Assembly: GCA_900078375.1 (NCBI GenBank)
Contig: FLQS01000014.1
Coordinates: forward strand, 1-64,000
Origin: an uncultured Mycobacterium sp.
Lineage (GTDB): Bacteria > Actinomycetota > Actinomycetes > Mycobacteriales > Mycobacteriaceae
Length of the DNA: 64,000 bases
Direction of reading: 5' to 3'
Shown here: positions 53,519 through 61,942 of the stretch, piece after piece
Numbering within the stretch: position 1 is the first letter of the stretch
Layout: the number at the start of each line of letters is the position of its first letter
The notes under the pieces: generated by a model
Database searches by the model: none
Told to the model about the DNA's origin: nothing
Seen by the model: the letters and a program-made list of their open reading frames with translations, nothing else
Program-made: the position numbers and the translations under genes

Positions 53519-54298
53519 GTGAACATCCGTCCGCTGCACCAGTCGGTGCGGCCCAGCCCCGTCTTCCTGGTGATCGTGGCATTCACCATCGTCGGCGGGG
53601 TGGTGGCCTGGCTGGCCGCCGAATCCGTGCGGCCATTGGCTTACGTCGGGGTGTTCACCTTCGTGGTGGCGGGCTGGCTGGTGTCGTTGTGCCTGCACGA
53701 GTTCGGTCACGCGTATACGGCGTGGCGGTTCGGCGACCACGACGTCGCGATGCGCGGCTATCTGACGCTCAACCCACTGAAGTACTCCAGCCCGCTGTTG
53801 TCCCTGGGCCTGCCGCTGCTGTTCATCGCGCTGGGCGGCATCGGGCTGCCCGGCGGCGCGGTCTACGTCCGCACGGCGTTCATGACCCCGCGTCAGCGCA
53901 CGCTGGTGAGCCTGGCGGGCCCGGCGGCCAACCTGGTGCTGGCCATCGTCCTGCTCGCAGCCGTGCGGACGTTCTACGACCCCGGCCACGGGGTCTTCTG
54001 GTCGGCGGTCGCATTCCTGGGATTCCTGCAGATCACCGCGCTGCTGCTGAACCTGCTGCCGATCCCCGGCCTGGACGGCTATGCCGCACTCGAACCGCAT
54101 CTGAGCCCCGAAACGCAGCGCGCGGTGGCACCGGCCAAACAGTTCGGGTTCTTGTTCCTGATCGTCCTGCTGCTGGCGCCGGCATTGAACCAGTGGTTCT
54201 TCTCAGTGGTGTTCTGGTTCTTCGACCTGTCCGGGGTGCCCGCGCCGCTGGCATCCATCGGCGCTCAGCTCACGCGCTTCTGGTCCGCCTGGGTCTGA
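53519..54298 (+). CDS. Site-2-protease-type membrane metalloprotease (Rv0359-like)
   Basis: A 259-residue M50 peptidase with about six membrane helices. The zinc motif CLHEFGHAY (HExxH, about residues 59-67) and the second motif LLNLLPIPGLDGY, whose Asp is the third ligand, are both intact. There is no PDZ domain, so it belongs to the compact rhomboid-like S2P group. It would cut within the membrane; its substrate is unknown. GTG start at 53519; followed by a strong hairpin. Confidence 0.9.
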   Translation: MNIRPLHQSVRPSPVFLVIVAFTIVGGVVAWLAAESVRPLAYVGVFTFVVAGWLVSLCLHEFGHAYTAWRFGDHDVAMRGYLTLNPLKYSSPLLSLGLPLLFIALGGIGLPGGAVYVRTAFMTPRQRTLVSLAGPAANLVLAIVLLAAVRTFYDPGHGVFWSAVAFLGFLQITALLLNLLPIPGLDGYAALEPHLSPETQRAVAPAKQFGFLFLIVLLLAPALNQWFFSVVFWFFDLSGVPAPLASIGAQLTRFWSAWV

Positions 54299-54313
54299 CT
54301 CGGACACCAAGGC

Positions 54314-54346
54314 GGGGGGCAGCGATCCCCTCCGTCGTTGCCCCCC
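54314..54346 (+). terminator. Strong hairpin after the S2P-type protease gene
   Basis: ggggggcagcga (54314-54325) and tcgttgcccccc (54335-54346) form a 12-bp stem with one G-U pair and a 9-base loop, 15 bp after the protease stop. There is no T-run, as is usual for mycobacterial terminators. Confidence 0.65.
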
Positions 54347-54504
54347 GGCTCAGTTCCATCCCCCGGTGGGCAAACTTCAACCTAGCGACCCATATGCGAG
54401 CTGGGCGCGAGTTCGCAGGATTTGCGACAGATATTTGGGTTCTGGGGACGAAGGTCGTTTCTAGGACCCAACTCACACGAACAGTGGGCGCCAACCCTTG
54501 CAAC

Positions 54505-54524
54505 ATATGCGTCTTTACGCATAT
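54505..54524. promoter_or_regulatory. Perfect 8-4-8 palindrome before the CDF gene
   Basis: atatgcgt-cttt-acgcatat is an exact inverted repeat ending 9 bp before the ATG at 54534; a half-site atatgcg recurs at 54392-54398. The form and AT-rich ends recall ArsR/SmtB-type metal-sensor operators, which fits a metal exporter. No regulator gene is adjacent. Confidence 0.65.
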
Positions 54525-54533
54525 ATTTCCGGC

Positions 54534-55430
54534 ATGGGTTCAGGACACGACCACAGCCACGGTGGTGACACGCGGGTGAGCCGGATGCTCATCGCCGCGG
54601 GCATCTTGACCGTGTTCTTCATCATCGAGCTGACCACCGCGCTGATGATCAATTCGATCGCCCTGCTGGCCGACGCCGGCCACATGCTGACCGACCTGGT
54701 CGCCATGTTCATGGGGCTGACTGCCGTGCTGCTGGCCCGCCATGGTCCGGCTTCGGCGGCGCGCACCTACGGCTGGCATCGCGCCGAGGTGTTCACCGCG
54801 GTGGCCAACGCCGTTCTGCTGCTCGGCGTCGCGACGTTCATCCTCTACGAGGCGATCGACCGGCTGGGCAACGCACCGGAGATCCCCGGCGTCCCGATGA
54901 TCGTGGTGGCCCTCGTCGGCCTGATCGCCAACCTCGCCGTCGTGCTGCTGCTGCGCTCGCAATCCCAGGAAAGCCTGGCCGTCAAGGGCGCCTACATGGA
55001 GGTCGTGGCCGACACCGTCGGCAGCATCGGCGTGCTGATCGCCGGCATCGTGAACGTGACGACGCACTGGCCCTACGCCGACGTGGTGGTCGCGGTGTTC
55101 GTCGCCCTGTGGGTCCTGCCCCGGGCGATCGGGCTGGCCCGCGCCGCGCTGCGGATCCTGTCCGAATCCTCGCCCCAGCACATCGACGTCGAGGAGCTGC
55201 GCACGGCGCTGGCCGCCGTCGCCGGCGTCACCGAGGTGCACGATCTGCACGTGTGGACGCTGGTGCCCGGCAAGGACATGTGCACCGCCCATCTGACCAG
55301 TAGCGGGGACTCCGACCGGGTGCTCGACGACGCCAGGGCGGTACTCGCGGCCCGCGGCCTGGACCACGCGACCGTGCAGGTCGAGCCGCCCGGCTGCGCC
55401 GACGATTGCCCCGAAAAGACCGACTGGTAG
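54534..55430 (+). CDS. CDF (cation diffusion facilitator) metal exporter
   Basis: A 298-residue zinc-type exporter of the ZitB/CzcD branch. A His-rich N-terminus (GHDHSHGGD), six membrane helices, metal site residues ADAGHMLTD (helix 2) and EVVADTVGS (helix 5; Glu where many CDFs have His), and a cytoplasmic ferredoxin-like domain with VHDLHVWTL. It likely exports Zn, Co or a similar ion. I start at ATG 54534 (MGSGHDH); upstream codons from 54498 run through the palindrome. The nearby FUSC gene begins 4 bp after its stop. Confidence 0.92.
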   Translation: MGSGHDHSHGGDTRVSRMLIAAGILTVFFIIELTTALMINSIALLADAGHMLTDLVAMFMGLTAVLLARHGPASAARTYGWHRAEVFTAVANAVLLLGVATFILYEAIDRLGNAPEIPGVPMIVVALVGLIANLAVVLLLRSQSQESLAVKGAYMEVVADTVGSIGVLIAGIVNVTTHWPYADVVVAVFVALWVLPRAIGLARAALRILSESSPQHIDVEELRTALAAVAGVTEVHDLHVWTLVPGKDMCTAHLTSSGDSDRVLDDARAVLAARGLDHATVQVEPPGCADDCPEKTDW

Positions 55431-55434
55431 CTAG

Positions 55435-57201
55435 TTGAGCACTCCGTCGCGCTGGCCGATCGGCCTGCGCGCGGCGATCAGCACCGCGATTCCCGTCACG
55501 ACGGGCTGGGCAGCCGGGGCGATGGGCTCCGGACTGATTGCCACCCTGGGAGCGTTCACCTCCCGGTTCGGCGGCGACCGGCCGTACGCCAACCGTGGCA
55601 TCGAGCTGGCCACAGTCGCGGTGTCGCTGGCAGCAGCGGTCGCGCTGGGCGCCTGGTCGGCGCAGGTGCCGTGGGTCGGCGTCGTGACGGTGTCGCTGGT
55701 CGCGGTCGCGGCGGTGTGGCTGTGCAATGCCCTGGCCGTCGGACCGCCTGGGGCGTACGTGTTCGTGGTGGCCTGTGCGGCCGGTATCGGTGTCTCGGCA
55801 GCGCAGGCGGCGCCGTGGACGATCGGGGTGCTGGTGCTGGCGGGCGGGGCGGTCGCCTGGCTGGTGCAGATGGCCGGCGCCCTGGTTGGATTCCGCCGGC
55901 CCGAGCGTGCCGCGGTCGCGGCCGCCGCCGAGGCCGTCGCCGGCTACATCGAGGCCGCCAACTCCCCGCAGGAACGGGCGGCCCGCCACCGCGCGGCCAG
56001 TGCGCTGCACAGGTCGTGGAGGGTCCTGGTCAACTATCAGCCGCTGCCGGCGCCACAGGGCAGCGTCCTGCACCGGCTGCGCGCCGCCAACCACGCGGTG
56101 CACGTCCTGTTCACTGCGGCGGTGACCGCCACCGCGCAAGGCGCCGCCCCGGCCGCGGAGTCGGCCGAGCAGGCCCGTCGGCTCGGTGCGCTGCAGTTGA
56201 CACCGGAAACCGTCGCGACCCGGGCGGCCGACCGGATCCCGCTGGGCAGCCCGCCTGTGGTGACCGTGCTGCGCCGCGCCGTCAGCCCCGGCTCGCACGT
56301 CCGCCACATCATGGCGCGGGTCGCCATCGGGGTGCCGCTGGCCGGTGTCGCGGCGATGGCGCTAGGCGTCGACCACGCGTACTGGGCGATGGCGGCCGCG
56401 CTGCTGGTGCTGCATCAGGGCACCGACCGCAGCCGCACCTTGCGCCGCGGCACCGAGCGGCTGCTGGGCACCTGGGTCGGCCTCGGACTGGCCGGGGCGA
56501 TCCTGTCGCTGCATCCCCACGACCTGTGGCTGGTGCTGCTGCTGGCCCTGCTGAATTTGGTCATCGAGCTACTGGTGGTCCGGAATTACACGCTGGCAAC
56601 GGTTTTCATCACCACAACAGCGCTGACGATTTCGTCGGGAACCCACACGGTCGACATCGGCCATCTGCTGCTGGCCCGCGGTATCGACACCCTGATCGGC
56701 TGCGCGGTCGGTGTGGTGGTCTATCTGGTGGCGGCCCGCTGGCAGGAGTCCACCCGACTGACCGACGCCATCGGGCGCGCGCTCGAGGCGGCCGCCAACG
56801 TCTTCGGATACATCGCCGCCGGCGACACCGCCGGGCTGGCCGCCCGTGCGGCCCGGCGAGACCTGCAGGTCGCCGCGATCGGGCTGATGGAAGCCGACGA
56901 GGCAATGCTGGCTGGCTCGCCGCGCCACCGGGCGATCGCCGAACAGTTGTTGCCCGCAGTCGCGGCCACCGAGCAGCTGGCCTACCGAACGATCGCGGCC
57001 TGCTGGAGCGTCGAGCACCGGACCGACGGCGTCGAGTTCGGCCGGTCGCTGTTCGACGGCCGCCCCGCCGAACCGGACGTCCGGGCGCTGCAGGCGTTGG
57101 CAGCCGCGGTTCGCAGCGGGGACGCACCGCCCGACCCGGGCGATCCCCCGCCGTTTCTGGCCGACGTGATCACCCAGCTACGCCGAGCGTTGGACCGCTA
57201 G
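55435..57201 (+). CDS. FUSC-family (aromatic acid exporter-like) membrane protein
   Basis: A 588-residue protein with two hydrophobic clusters of about five or six helices each (about 10-155 and 300-425), the second with the FUSC-like segment VDHAYWAMAAALLVLHQGTDRS and RGTERLLGTWVG. Helical cytoplasmic regions follow each cluster. The family includes AaeB, YccS and related exporters. The start is TTG 55435, 4 bp after the CDF gene, so they are probably co-transcribed; ligand unknown. Confidence 0.82.
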   Translation: MSTPSRWPIGLRAAISTAIPVTTGWAAGAMGSGLIATLGAFTSRFGGDRPYANRGIELATVAVSLAAAVALGAWSAQVPWVGVVTVSLVAVAAVWLCNALAVGPPGAYVFVVACAAGIGVSAAQAAPWTIGVLVLAGGAVAWLVQMAGALVGFRRPERAAVAAAAEAVAGYIEAANSPQERAARHRAASALHRSWRVLVNYQPLPAPQGSVLHRLRAANHAVHVLFTAAVTATAQGAAPAAESAEQARRLGALQLTPETVATRAADRIPLGSPPVVTVLRRAVSPGSHVRHIMARVAIGVPLAGVAAMALGVDHAYWAMAAALLVLHQGTDRSRTLRRGTERLLGTWVGLGLAGAILSLHPHDLWLVLLLALLNLVIELLVVRNYTLATVFITTTALTISSGTHTVDIGHLLLARGIDTLIGCAVGVVVYLVAARWQESTRLTDAIGRALEAAANVFGYIAAGDTAGLAARAARRDLQVAAIGLMEADEAMLAGSPRHRAIAEQLLPAVAATEQLAYRTIAACWSVEHRTDGVEFGRSLFDGRPAEPDVRALQALAAAVRSGDAPPDPGDPPPFLADVITQLRRALDR

Positions 57202-57216
57202 GCCGGCTTGTCCGGC

Positions 57217-57633
57217 CTAGGCCAGCCCGAGTTCGACCCGGGCAGCCGGGTCACAGTCGTCGAGCAGATCGAGGCAACGGGCGAACTCATCGGTCTCCCC
57301 GATCGTGTCGGCCGCGCGTGCCAGCGCCGCCACACAGCGCAGGAACCCGCGGTTCGGCTCGTGGCGATACGGGACGGGACCGAAGCCCTTCCAGCCGTTG
57401 CGGCGCAGCTGGTCCAAGCCGCGGTGATAACCGGTCCGGGCGTAGGCATACGCGGTGACCGCCTTGTCGTCGGCCAGCGCTTCCTCGGCCAGGACGGCCC
57501 ACGCCACCGATGCAGTCGGGTGAGCGGCCGCCACGATCGCCGGTTTCTCACCGGCCAGGAGCTCGGCTTCGGCCTCAATATCACCGGGCAGCAGCACGGG
57601 CGGAGGGCCCAGAAGATCACCAAACGATGTCAT
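57217..57633 (-). CDS. DUF3151 protein (Rv0360c-like)
   Basis: A 138-residue acidic soluble protein of the actinobacterial DUF3151 family, with AVTAYAYARTGYHRGLDQLRRNGW and the PNRGFLRCVAALARAA segment. The repeated helical pairs suggest a TPR-like fold. Function unknown. A second ORF in an overlapping frame (57198-57623) is its shadow. It is divergent from the Rv0361-like gene. Confidence 0.88.
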   Translation of the reverse strand: MTSFGDLLGPPPVLLPGDIEAEAELLAGEKPAIVAAAHPTASVAWAVLAEEALADDKAVTAYAYARTGYHRGLDQLRRNGWKGFGPVPYRHEPNRGFLRCVAALARAADTIGETDEFARCLDLLDDCDPAARVELGLA

Positions 57634-57724
57634 TGCCCCATTGTGCCGGTGCCACCGTCAGCAGATGGTCATACCCACCCGTTAGGGTCGAAGCACCAGC
57701 ACTTCAGGAGGACGGCAGCACCCC

Positions 57725-58456
57725 ATGTCGAACCCATCCGGGCCCGACCCCGACGACGCGACCAACCCCGTCGTCGGAAGAGACGACGAGCAGCCAACCC
57801 AGGAGACCGACGCGGCCACCGAGGCGATCGGGGCTGCCGACCCAGAGCCCGAACGTCGTTACACCGCACCGGGATTCGATGCGGGGTCGACGCAGATCAT
57901 CGACCGCACGCCAGACGCCGAGACCGAGATCTTCTCCACACCCACCGAGGTCTTCGCGGTCTCGGGGCCGCCACGGACCGGTCCGCAGGCCATTCCGGCA
58001 CGACCGGTCGCGACACGCCGGCGCAGCTGGGCCCTGGTGCTCGCAGTGATCGCCGTCATCGCGGCGCTGGCCGCGGTGGCAGTCCTGGCCACCTTCCTGC
58101 TCACCCGCGACGATTCCGCCAAGGCGACGCAGGAGGACATGGTCCGCTCGACCATCCAGAGCTTCGATGCAGCTGTGCAAAACGGTGACCTGGCCGCCCT
58201 GCGCGGCATCACCTGCGGCCAGACCAGGGACAGCTACGTCAAGTACGACGACCAGGCCTGGTCGGACACCCACGCGCGGGTGGCCGCGGCCCGGCAGTAC
58301 CCGGTGGTGGCCAGCATCGACGAGGTCGTCGTCAACGGCGACCATGCCGAGGCCAACGTCACCTCGTTCATGGCCTTCGATCCGGCCACCCGGTCCACCC
58401 GCAGTTTCGACCTGCAGTTCCGGGACAACCAGTGGAAGATCTGCCAGGCGTCCTAG
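57725..58456 (+). CDS. Rv0361-like single-pass membrane protein
   Basis: A 243-residue protein with an acidic, Thr/Pro-rich cytoplasmic region (1-98), one membrane helix (about 100-124) and an exported domain with Cys in RGITCGQTRD and WKICQAS, which may form a disulfide. A good ribosome site (aggagg, 57706-57711) precedes ATG 57725. The exported domain resembles that of the gene at 42.2 kb. Function unknown. Confidence 0.85.
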   Translation: MSNPSGPDPDDATNPVVGRDDEQPTQETDAATEAIGAADPEPERRYTAPGFDAGSTQIIDRTPDAETEIFSTPTEVFAVSGPPRTGPQAIPARPVATRRRSWALVLAVIAVIAALAAVAVLATFLLTRDDSAKATQEDMVRSTIQSFDAAVQNGDLAALRGITCGQTRDSYVKYDDQAWSDTHARVAAARQYPVVASIDEVVVNGDHAEANVTSFMAFDPATRSTRSFDLQFRDNQWKICQAS

Positions 58457-58475
58457 CCTCCGAGCCAACCCGTCG

Positions 58476-58529
58476 AGATCGACACCAGGGTCGGGCAAAC
58501 GGATTGATCCGCAGCCCTGATGTCGATCT
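58476..58529. terminator. Bidirectional terminator between convergent genes
   Basis: agatcgacaccaggg (58476-58490) and ccctgatgtcgatct (58515-58529) form a 15-bp stem with one mismatch and a 24-base loop, centred between the convergent Rv0361-like gene and fba. Confidence 0.7.
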
Positions 58530-58547
58530 GGCGGACGGGGGCAGAAT

Positions 58548-59585
58548 CTAGCCGGCTGACACCGAACGGCCCGCGCTGTGCAGGTCGTTGCAGGCCTCGA
58601 CGACGCGCTCGGACATGGAGGCCTCAGCCTTCTTCAGGTAGCTGCGCGGGTCGTAGACCTTCTTGTTGCCCACTTCGCCGTCGATCTTGAGCACACCGTC
58701 GTAGTTGGTGAACATGTGCGCCGCCAGCGGGCGGGTGAATGCGTACTGGGTGTCGGTGTCGACGTTCATCTTCACCACGCCGTACTTCAGTGAGTCCTCG
58801 ATCTCCGACTTCAGCGAGCCCGAGCCGCCGTGGAACACGAAGTCGAACGGCTTGGAACCCTCGGCCAGACCCAGCTTGGCGACGGCGACCTTCTGGCCCT
58901 CGGCCAGCACCTCGGGCTTGAGCTTGACGTTGCCCGGCTTGTAGACGCCGTGCACGTTGCCGAACGTCGCGGCCAGCAGGTACTTGCCGTGCTCGCCGAC
59001 GCCGAGGGCCTCGATGGTCTTCTCGAAGTCCTCCGACGTGGTGTAGAGCTTGTCGTTGATCTCGGCCTCGACGCCGTCCTCTTCGCCGCCGACCACGCCG
59101 ATCTCGATTTCGAGGATGATCTTGGCCGCGGCCGCCTGCTTCAACAGCTCCTGGGCGATCGACAGGTTTTCGTCGATCGGGACCGCCGAGCCGTCCCACA
59201 TGTGCGACTGGAACAGCGGGTTGGCACCCTTGGCCACCCGCTCGGCAGAGATGGCCAGCAGCGGACGCACATAGGTGTCGAGCTTGTCCTTGGGACAGTG
59301 ATCGGTGTGTAGCGCCACGGTGATCGGATACCGAGCCGCGACGATGTGGGCGAACTCCGCCAGCGCCACCGCCCCGGTGACCATGTCCTTCACACCGAGT
59401 CCGGAAGCGAATTCGGCTCCGCCAGTGGAGAATTGGATGATGCCGTCACTGCCGGCGTCGGCGAAACCCTTGATGGCCGCGTTGACGCTCTCCGAGCCGA
59501 CGCAGTTGATCGCCGGGAATGCGAACGAGTGCTCCTTGGCGCGGCCCAGCATCTCCGCATAGACCTCGGGCGTTGCGATGGGCAT
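58548..59585 (-). CDS. fba: Class II fructose-bisphosphate aldolase
   Basis: A 345-residue zinc aldolase of glycolysis and gluconeogenesis. The proton-donor/zinc region ALHTDHCPKDK, EIEIGVVGGEEDGVE, the metal-binding FVFHGGSGS and KMNVDTDTQYAFTR are all intact. Length and sequence match mycobacterial Fba (Rv0363c). ATG 59585. It stands alone on the minus strand between a terminator and the divergent DedA gene. Confidence 0.98.
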   Translation of the reverse strand: MPIATPEVYAEMLGRAKEHSFAFPAINCVGSESVNAAIKGFADAGSDGIIQFSTGGAEFASGLGVKDMVTGAVALAEFAHIVAARYPITVALHTDHCPKDKLDTYVRPLLAISAERVAKGANPLFQSHMWDGSAVPIDENLSIAQELLKQAAAAKIILEIEIGVVGGEEDGVEAEINDKLYTTSEDFEKTIEALGVGEHGKYLLAATFGNVHGVYKPGNVKLKPEVLAEGQKVAVAKLGLAEGSKPFDFVFHGGSGSLKSEIEDSLKYGVVKMNVDTDTQYAFTRPLAAHMFTNYDGVLKIDGEVGNKKVYDPRSYLKKAEASMSERVVEACNDLHSAGRSVSAG

Positions 59586-59686
59586 GGCACTTCCTCTCGA
59601 CTCTGGCGCTGAATGGAGTCAGTATGTCAAGAAGCCCACCGACTGGCACGGGGCGCTGACAACTACCACCGGTACCCTTGGGCGTC

Positions 59687-60367
59687 GTGACCACCACCAC
59701 CCTGGCGCTCATGCCGGACTTTCTCGACCCGCTCAAGCTCATCGAGCAGTTCGGCACCTGGGCGCTGGTCGGCATTCTGGTCGTCGTCTTCATCGAGTCG
59801 GGCGTGCTGTTTCCCGTGCTACCCGGTGACACGCTGCTCTTCGTGGCGGGCATGCTCGCGGCAGGCACCGCCGCGCAGGGCGCCGACGTGAGCGCATCTT
59901 TCCAGCTCTGGCAGCTGCTGGTGTTCATCCCCATCGCCGCGATCCTCGGCGGACAGGTGGGCTACTTCGTGGGCCGCTTCCTCGGGACGGCGATGTTCAA
60001 GCCGAACGCGCGGATCCTCAAACAGCGCTACCTGGACGAGGCCCACATCTTCTTCGAGCAGCGCGGGCCCTTCGCGATCGTGCTCGCGCGGTTCGTTCCG
60101 ATCGTGCGGACGTTGGCTCCGATCATCGCGGGTGCGGCGAAGATGAAATACGGGGTCTTCACGCTGTACAACGTCATCGGCGCGATCCTGTGGGGTGTCG
60201 GCCTGACACTGCTGGGCTATGGGCTGGGCCAGTTCCAGATCGTCCAGAAACTGCTCGAGCCGATCTTCATCCTCATCGCGGTCGCGTCAATCTCCCCGAT
60301 GATTTGGGAGTGGTACAAGCGCCGCAAAGCCGCCAAGGCCGCGACGGACCCGGTTACCGAGTCGTAA
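59687..60367 (+). CDS. DedA-family membrane protein (Rv0364-like)
   Basis: A 226-residue DedA/VTT-domain protein; Rv0364 is 227 aa. It has the family motifs ESGVLFPVLPGDTLLF, ILGGQVGYFVGRFLG and ARFVPIVRTLAPIIAG (the E, R and PG residues thought to serve proton-coupled lipid transport). Members move undecaprenyl phosphate or other lipids. I prefer GTG 59687: a taccct element at 59673-59678 would place transcription at or near it, consistent with a leaderless message; TTG 59678 is the alternative. Confidence 0.9.
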   Translation: MTTTTLALMPDFLDPLKLIEQFGTWALVGILVVVFIESGVLFPVLPGDTLLFVAGMLAAGTAAQGADVSASFQLWQLLVFIPIAAILGGQVGYFVGRFLGTAMFKPNARILKQRYLDEAHIFFEQRGPFAIVLARFVPIVRTLAPIIAGAAKMKYGVFTLYNVIGAILWGVGLTLLGYGLGQFQIVQKLLEPIFILIAVASISPMIWEWYKRRKAAKAATDPVTES

Positions 60368-60373
60368 ACGTTT

Positions 60374-60391
60374 GCCCGCGCTATCGCGGGC
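60374..60391 (+). terminator. Hairpin after the DedA gene
   Basis: gcccgcg-ctat-cgcgggc is a perfect 7-bp stem with a tetraloop, 7 bp past the stop codon. No T-run follows. Confidence 0.65.
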
Positions 60392-60506
60392 CATCATCGC
60401 TTGAAGAGCACCTGACCGGTCGGCCCAGCACCTTGCCAGCCAGCACACAGCAGTCCTCACAGCAATGGCCGATAGTTTGCGCTGATCGCGTGAAAGGTCA
60501 CAGCAA

Positions 60507-60743
60507 ATGGTAAAGATCGTCTTCAGTGGACTCATAGCTTCGGCGGGTATCGGCCTGGCGGCATTGTTCGGCGGAATCGGCGTAGCCTCCGGCGGCAGCC
60601 CGACGACGACGTTTGCCATCCAGGACGGCGACAGCGGCGTTGGCGGTGCGGCAATCGACTCCGACGGCACCCAGGGTGACTACAAGGCGGCCGTGGACGG
60701 GTCGATGAACGGCCCGTTGATGGTCGCCAAGCCGCAGACCTAA
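60507..60743 (+). CDS. Small secreted protein
   Basis: A 78-residue protein with a clear signal peptide (VKIVFSGLIASAGIGLAALFGG, predicted cleavage near residue 28, GVASG) leaving about 50 small, Gly/Asp/Ser-rich residues without Cys. A possible ribosome site (aaagg) lies 9 bases before ATG 60507. It is a monocistronic gene between a terminator and the convergent cox cluster. I recognise no family; similar small exported proteins are common in mycobacteria. Confidence 0.65.
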   Translation: MVKIVFSGLIASAGIGLAALFGGIGVASGGSPTTTFAIQDGDSGVGGAAIDSDGTQGDYKAAVDGSMNGPLMVAKPQT

Positions 60744-60748
60744 GACGG

Positions 60749-61942
60749 CTACAGCCGCGCCAGCGCGGCGAACAGCTCCTGCAGCCCGCTCAGTGAGTGG
60801 GCGGGTGCGAACACGTCGCAGTAGGGCAGCGCGGCGGCCATCGAACCGGCCAGCGGCTGGAAGCCTGGTGCTGCCGCGCGGGGGTTGAGCCAAACCAGAT
60901 GGGCGGCACGGCGTTTGAGCCGGGTCAGGGCGCGCTCGAGGATCTCGGGCGGGTCGCTGTCCCAGCCGTCGGAGGCGATCATCACCACCGCACCGCGAAG
61001 CGCGGCGCCGTGCGGGGCTGCCAGCAACTCGGCGATCGAGCCGCCCAGGTGGGTGCCGCCGTAACGATCGGTGACCTTCGCATTGGCTTTGGTTAGTGCG
61101 ATCTCCGGCGAGCGGTGGGCCATGACCGCAGTCAACCGCGTCAGCGTGGTCGAGAACGCGAACACTTCGGGATGAAAACCCGCCTGGCGCAACGCCGTAG
61201 CTCGCATGAGGTGCAGATAGATCGCCGCGTACGGCTGCATCGAACGGCTGACGTCGCAGACCAACACCAGCCGGCGCCGCCGTCGTCGAGGCCGGGTCCT
61301 GGCCAGCACCACCGGTTCCCACCCGGTCGTCCGGGCGCCCCGCATGGTGGCGCGCAGGTCGATCCGCTTACCGTGCCGGTTGGTTTCGGTGCGCAGCGTG
61401 CGCCGCATCGGCCAGAGCGCGACGGCTTGTTCCAGCCAGGTTCCGATCAGGCGCAGGTCGGCGTCGTCGAATTCCTCGAAGGGTTCCTCCGCACGCGCCA
61501 CGATCCGGCTGGGTAGCACGTCCGGAATCGCGGCCGCCTCGCCGAGCGGGTCGGCAGTGCGCAGTGACGGCGGACGGGTGGTCCAGGGCAACCCGCCGGC
61601 CTGCGGGCCGTTGCCGTCACGGTGCCCGGCCGCGGGAACCGGGCTGGCGGCCACGCCACGCTGGGCTCGCAGCGTGATCGGGTCGACCGGTAGGACGGCG
61701 TCGGCGAACACCGCCGCGAAGACGGCGTCGAAGGCCGGCAGGTCCGCCACGCGGTTCACCAGTGCCAGGCGCGCCGCCCAGTACAGCTGGACGCGTGAGG
61801 TCGGCACCAGCTCGCGCATCGCGGCGACGAACGCCGCCGGGCCGCTGGCCGCGACGGCCACACCGCCGGCGCGCAGGCGGGCGACCAGTGCGGCCGCGAA
61901 TGCGGCCAGGTCGACACCGCGCAGCAGCGCCGGTGAGGTCAC
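60749..61942 (-). CDS. CoxE-like VWA-domain protein (Rv0368c-like)
   Basis: A 397-residue protein whose C-terminal half is a von Willebrand A domain with MIDAS residues DVSRSM (about residue 230), Thr in GGTHLGG and Asp in IASDGWDS. The N-terminal half matches CoxE-type proteins, which together with a MoxR ATPase insert or mature the metal centre of CO dehydrogenase-like enzymes. It overlaps coxG by 4 bp. Last gene of the cluster visible in the window. Confidence 0.9.
   Translation of the reverse strand: MTSPALLRGVDLAAFAAALVARLRAGGVAVAASGPAAFVAAMRELVPTSRVQLYWAARLALVNRVADLPAFDAVFAAVFADAVLPVDPITLRAQRGVAASPVPAAGHRDGNGPQAGGLPWTTRPPSLRTADPLGEAAAIPDVLPSRIVARAEEPFEEFDDADLRLIGTWLEQAVALWPMRRTLRTETNRHGKRIDLRATMRGARTTGWEPVVLARTRPRRRRRRLVLVCDVSRSMQPYAAIYLHLMRATALRQAGFHPEVFAFSTTLTRLTAVMAHRSPEIALTKANAKVTDRYGGTHLGGSIAELLAAPHGAALRGAVVMIASDGWDSDPPEILERALTRLKRRAAHLVWLNPRAAAPGFQPLAGSMAAALPYCDVFAPAHSLSGLQELFAALARL

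Noticed and set aside
53471..54100. Upstream part of the P450 ORF
   Set aside because: It runs antisense through the S2P-type protease gene and is Gln/His/Arg-rich; the P450 starts at 53470.
57198..57623. 141-codon minus ORF
   Set aside because: It is another frame of the DUF3151 gene; only the 57217-57633 frame shows the family pattern.
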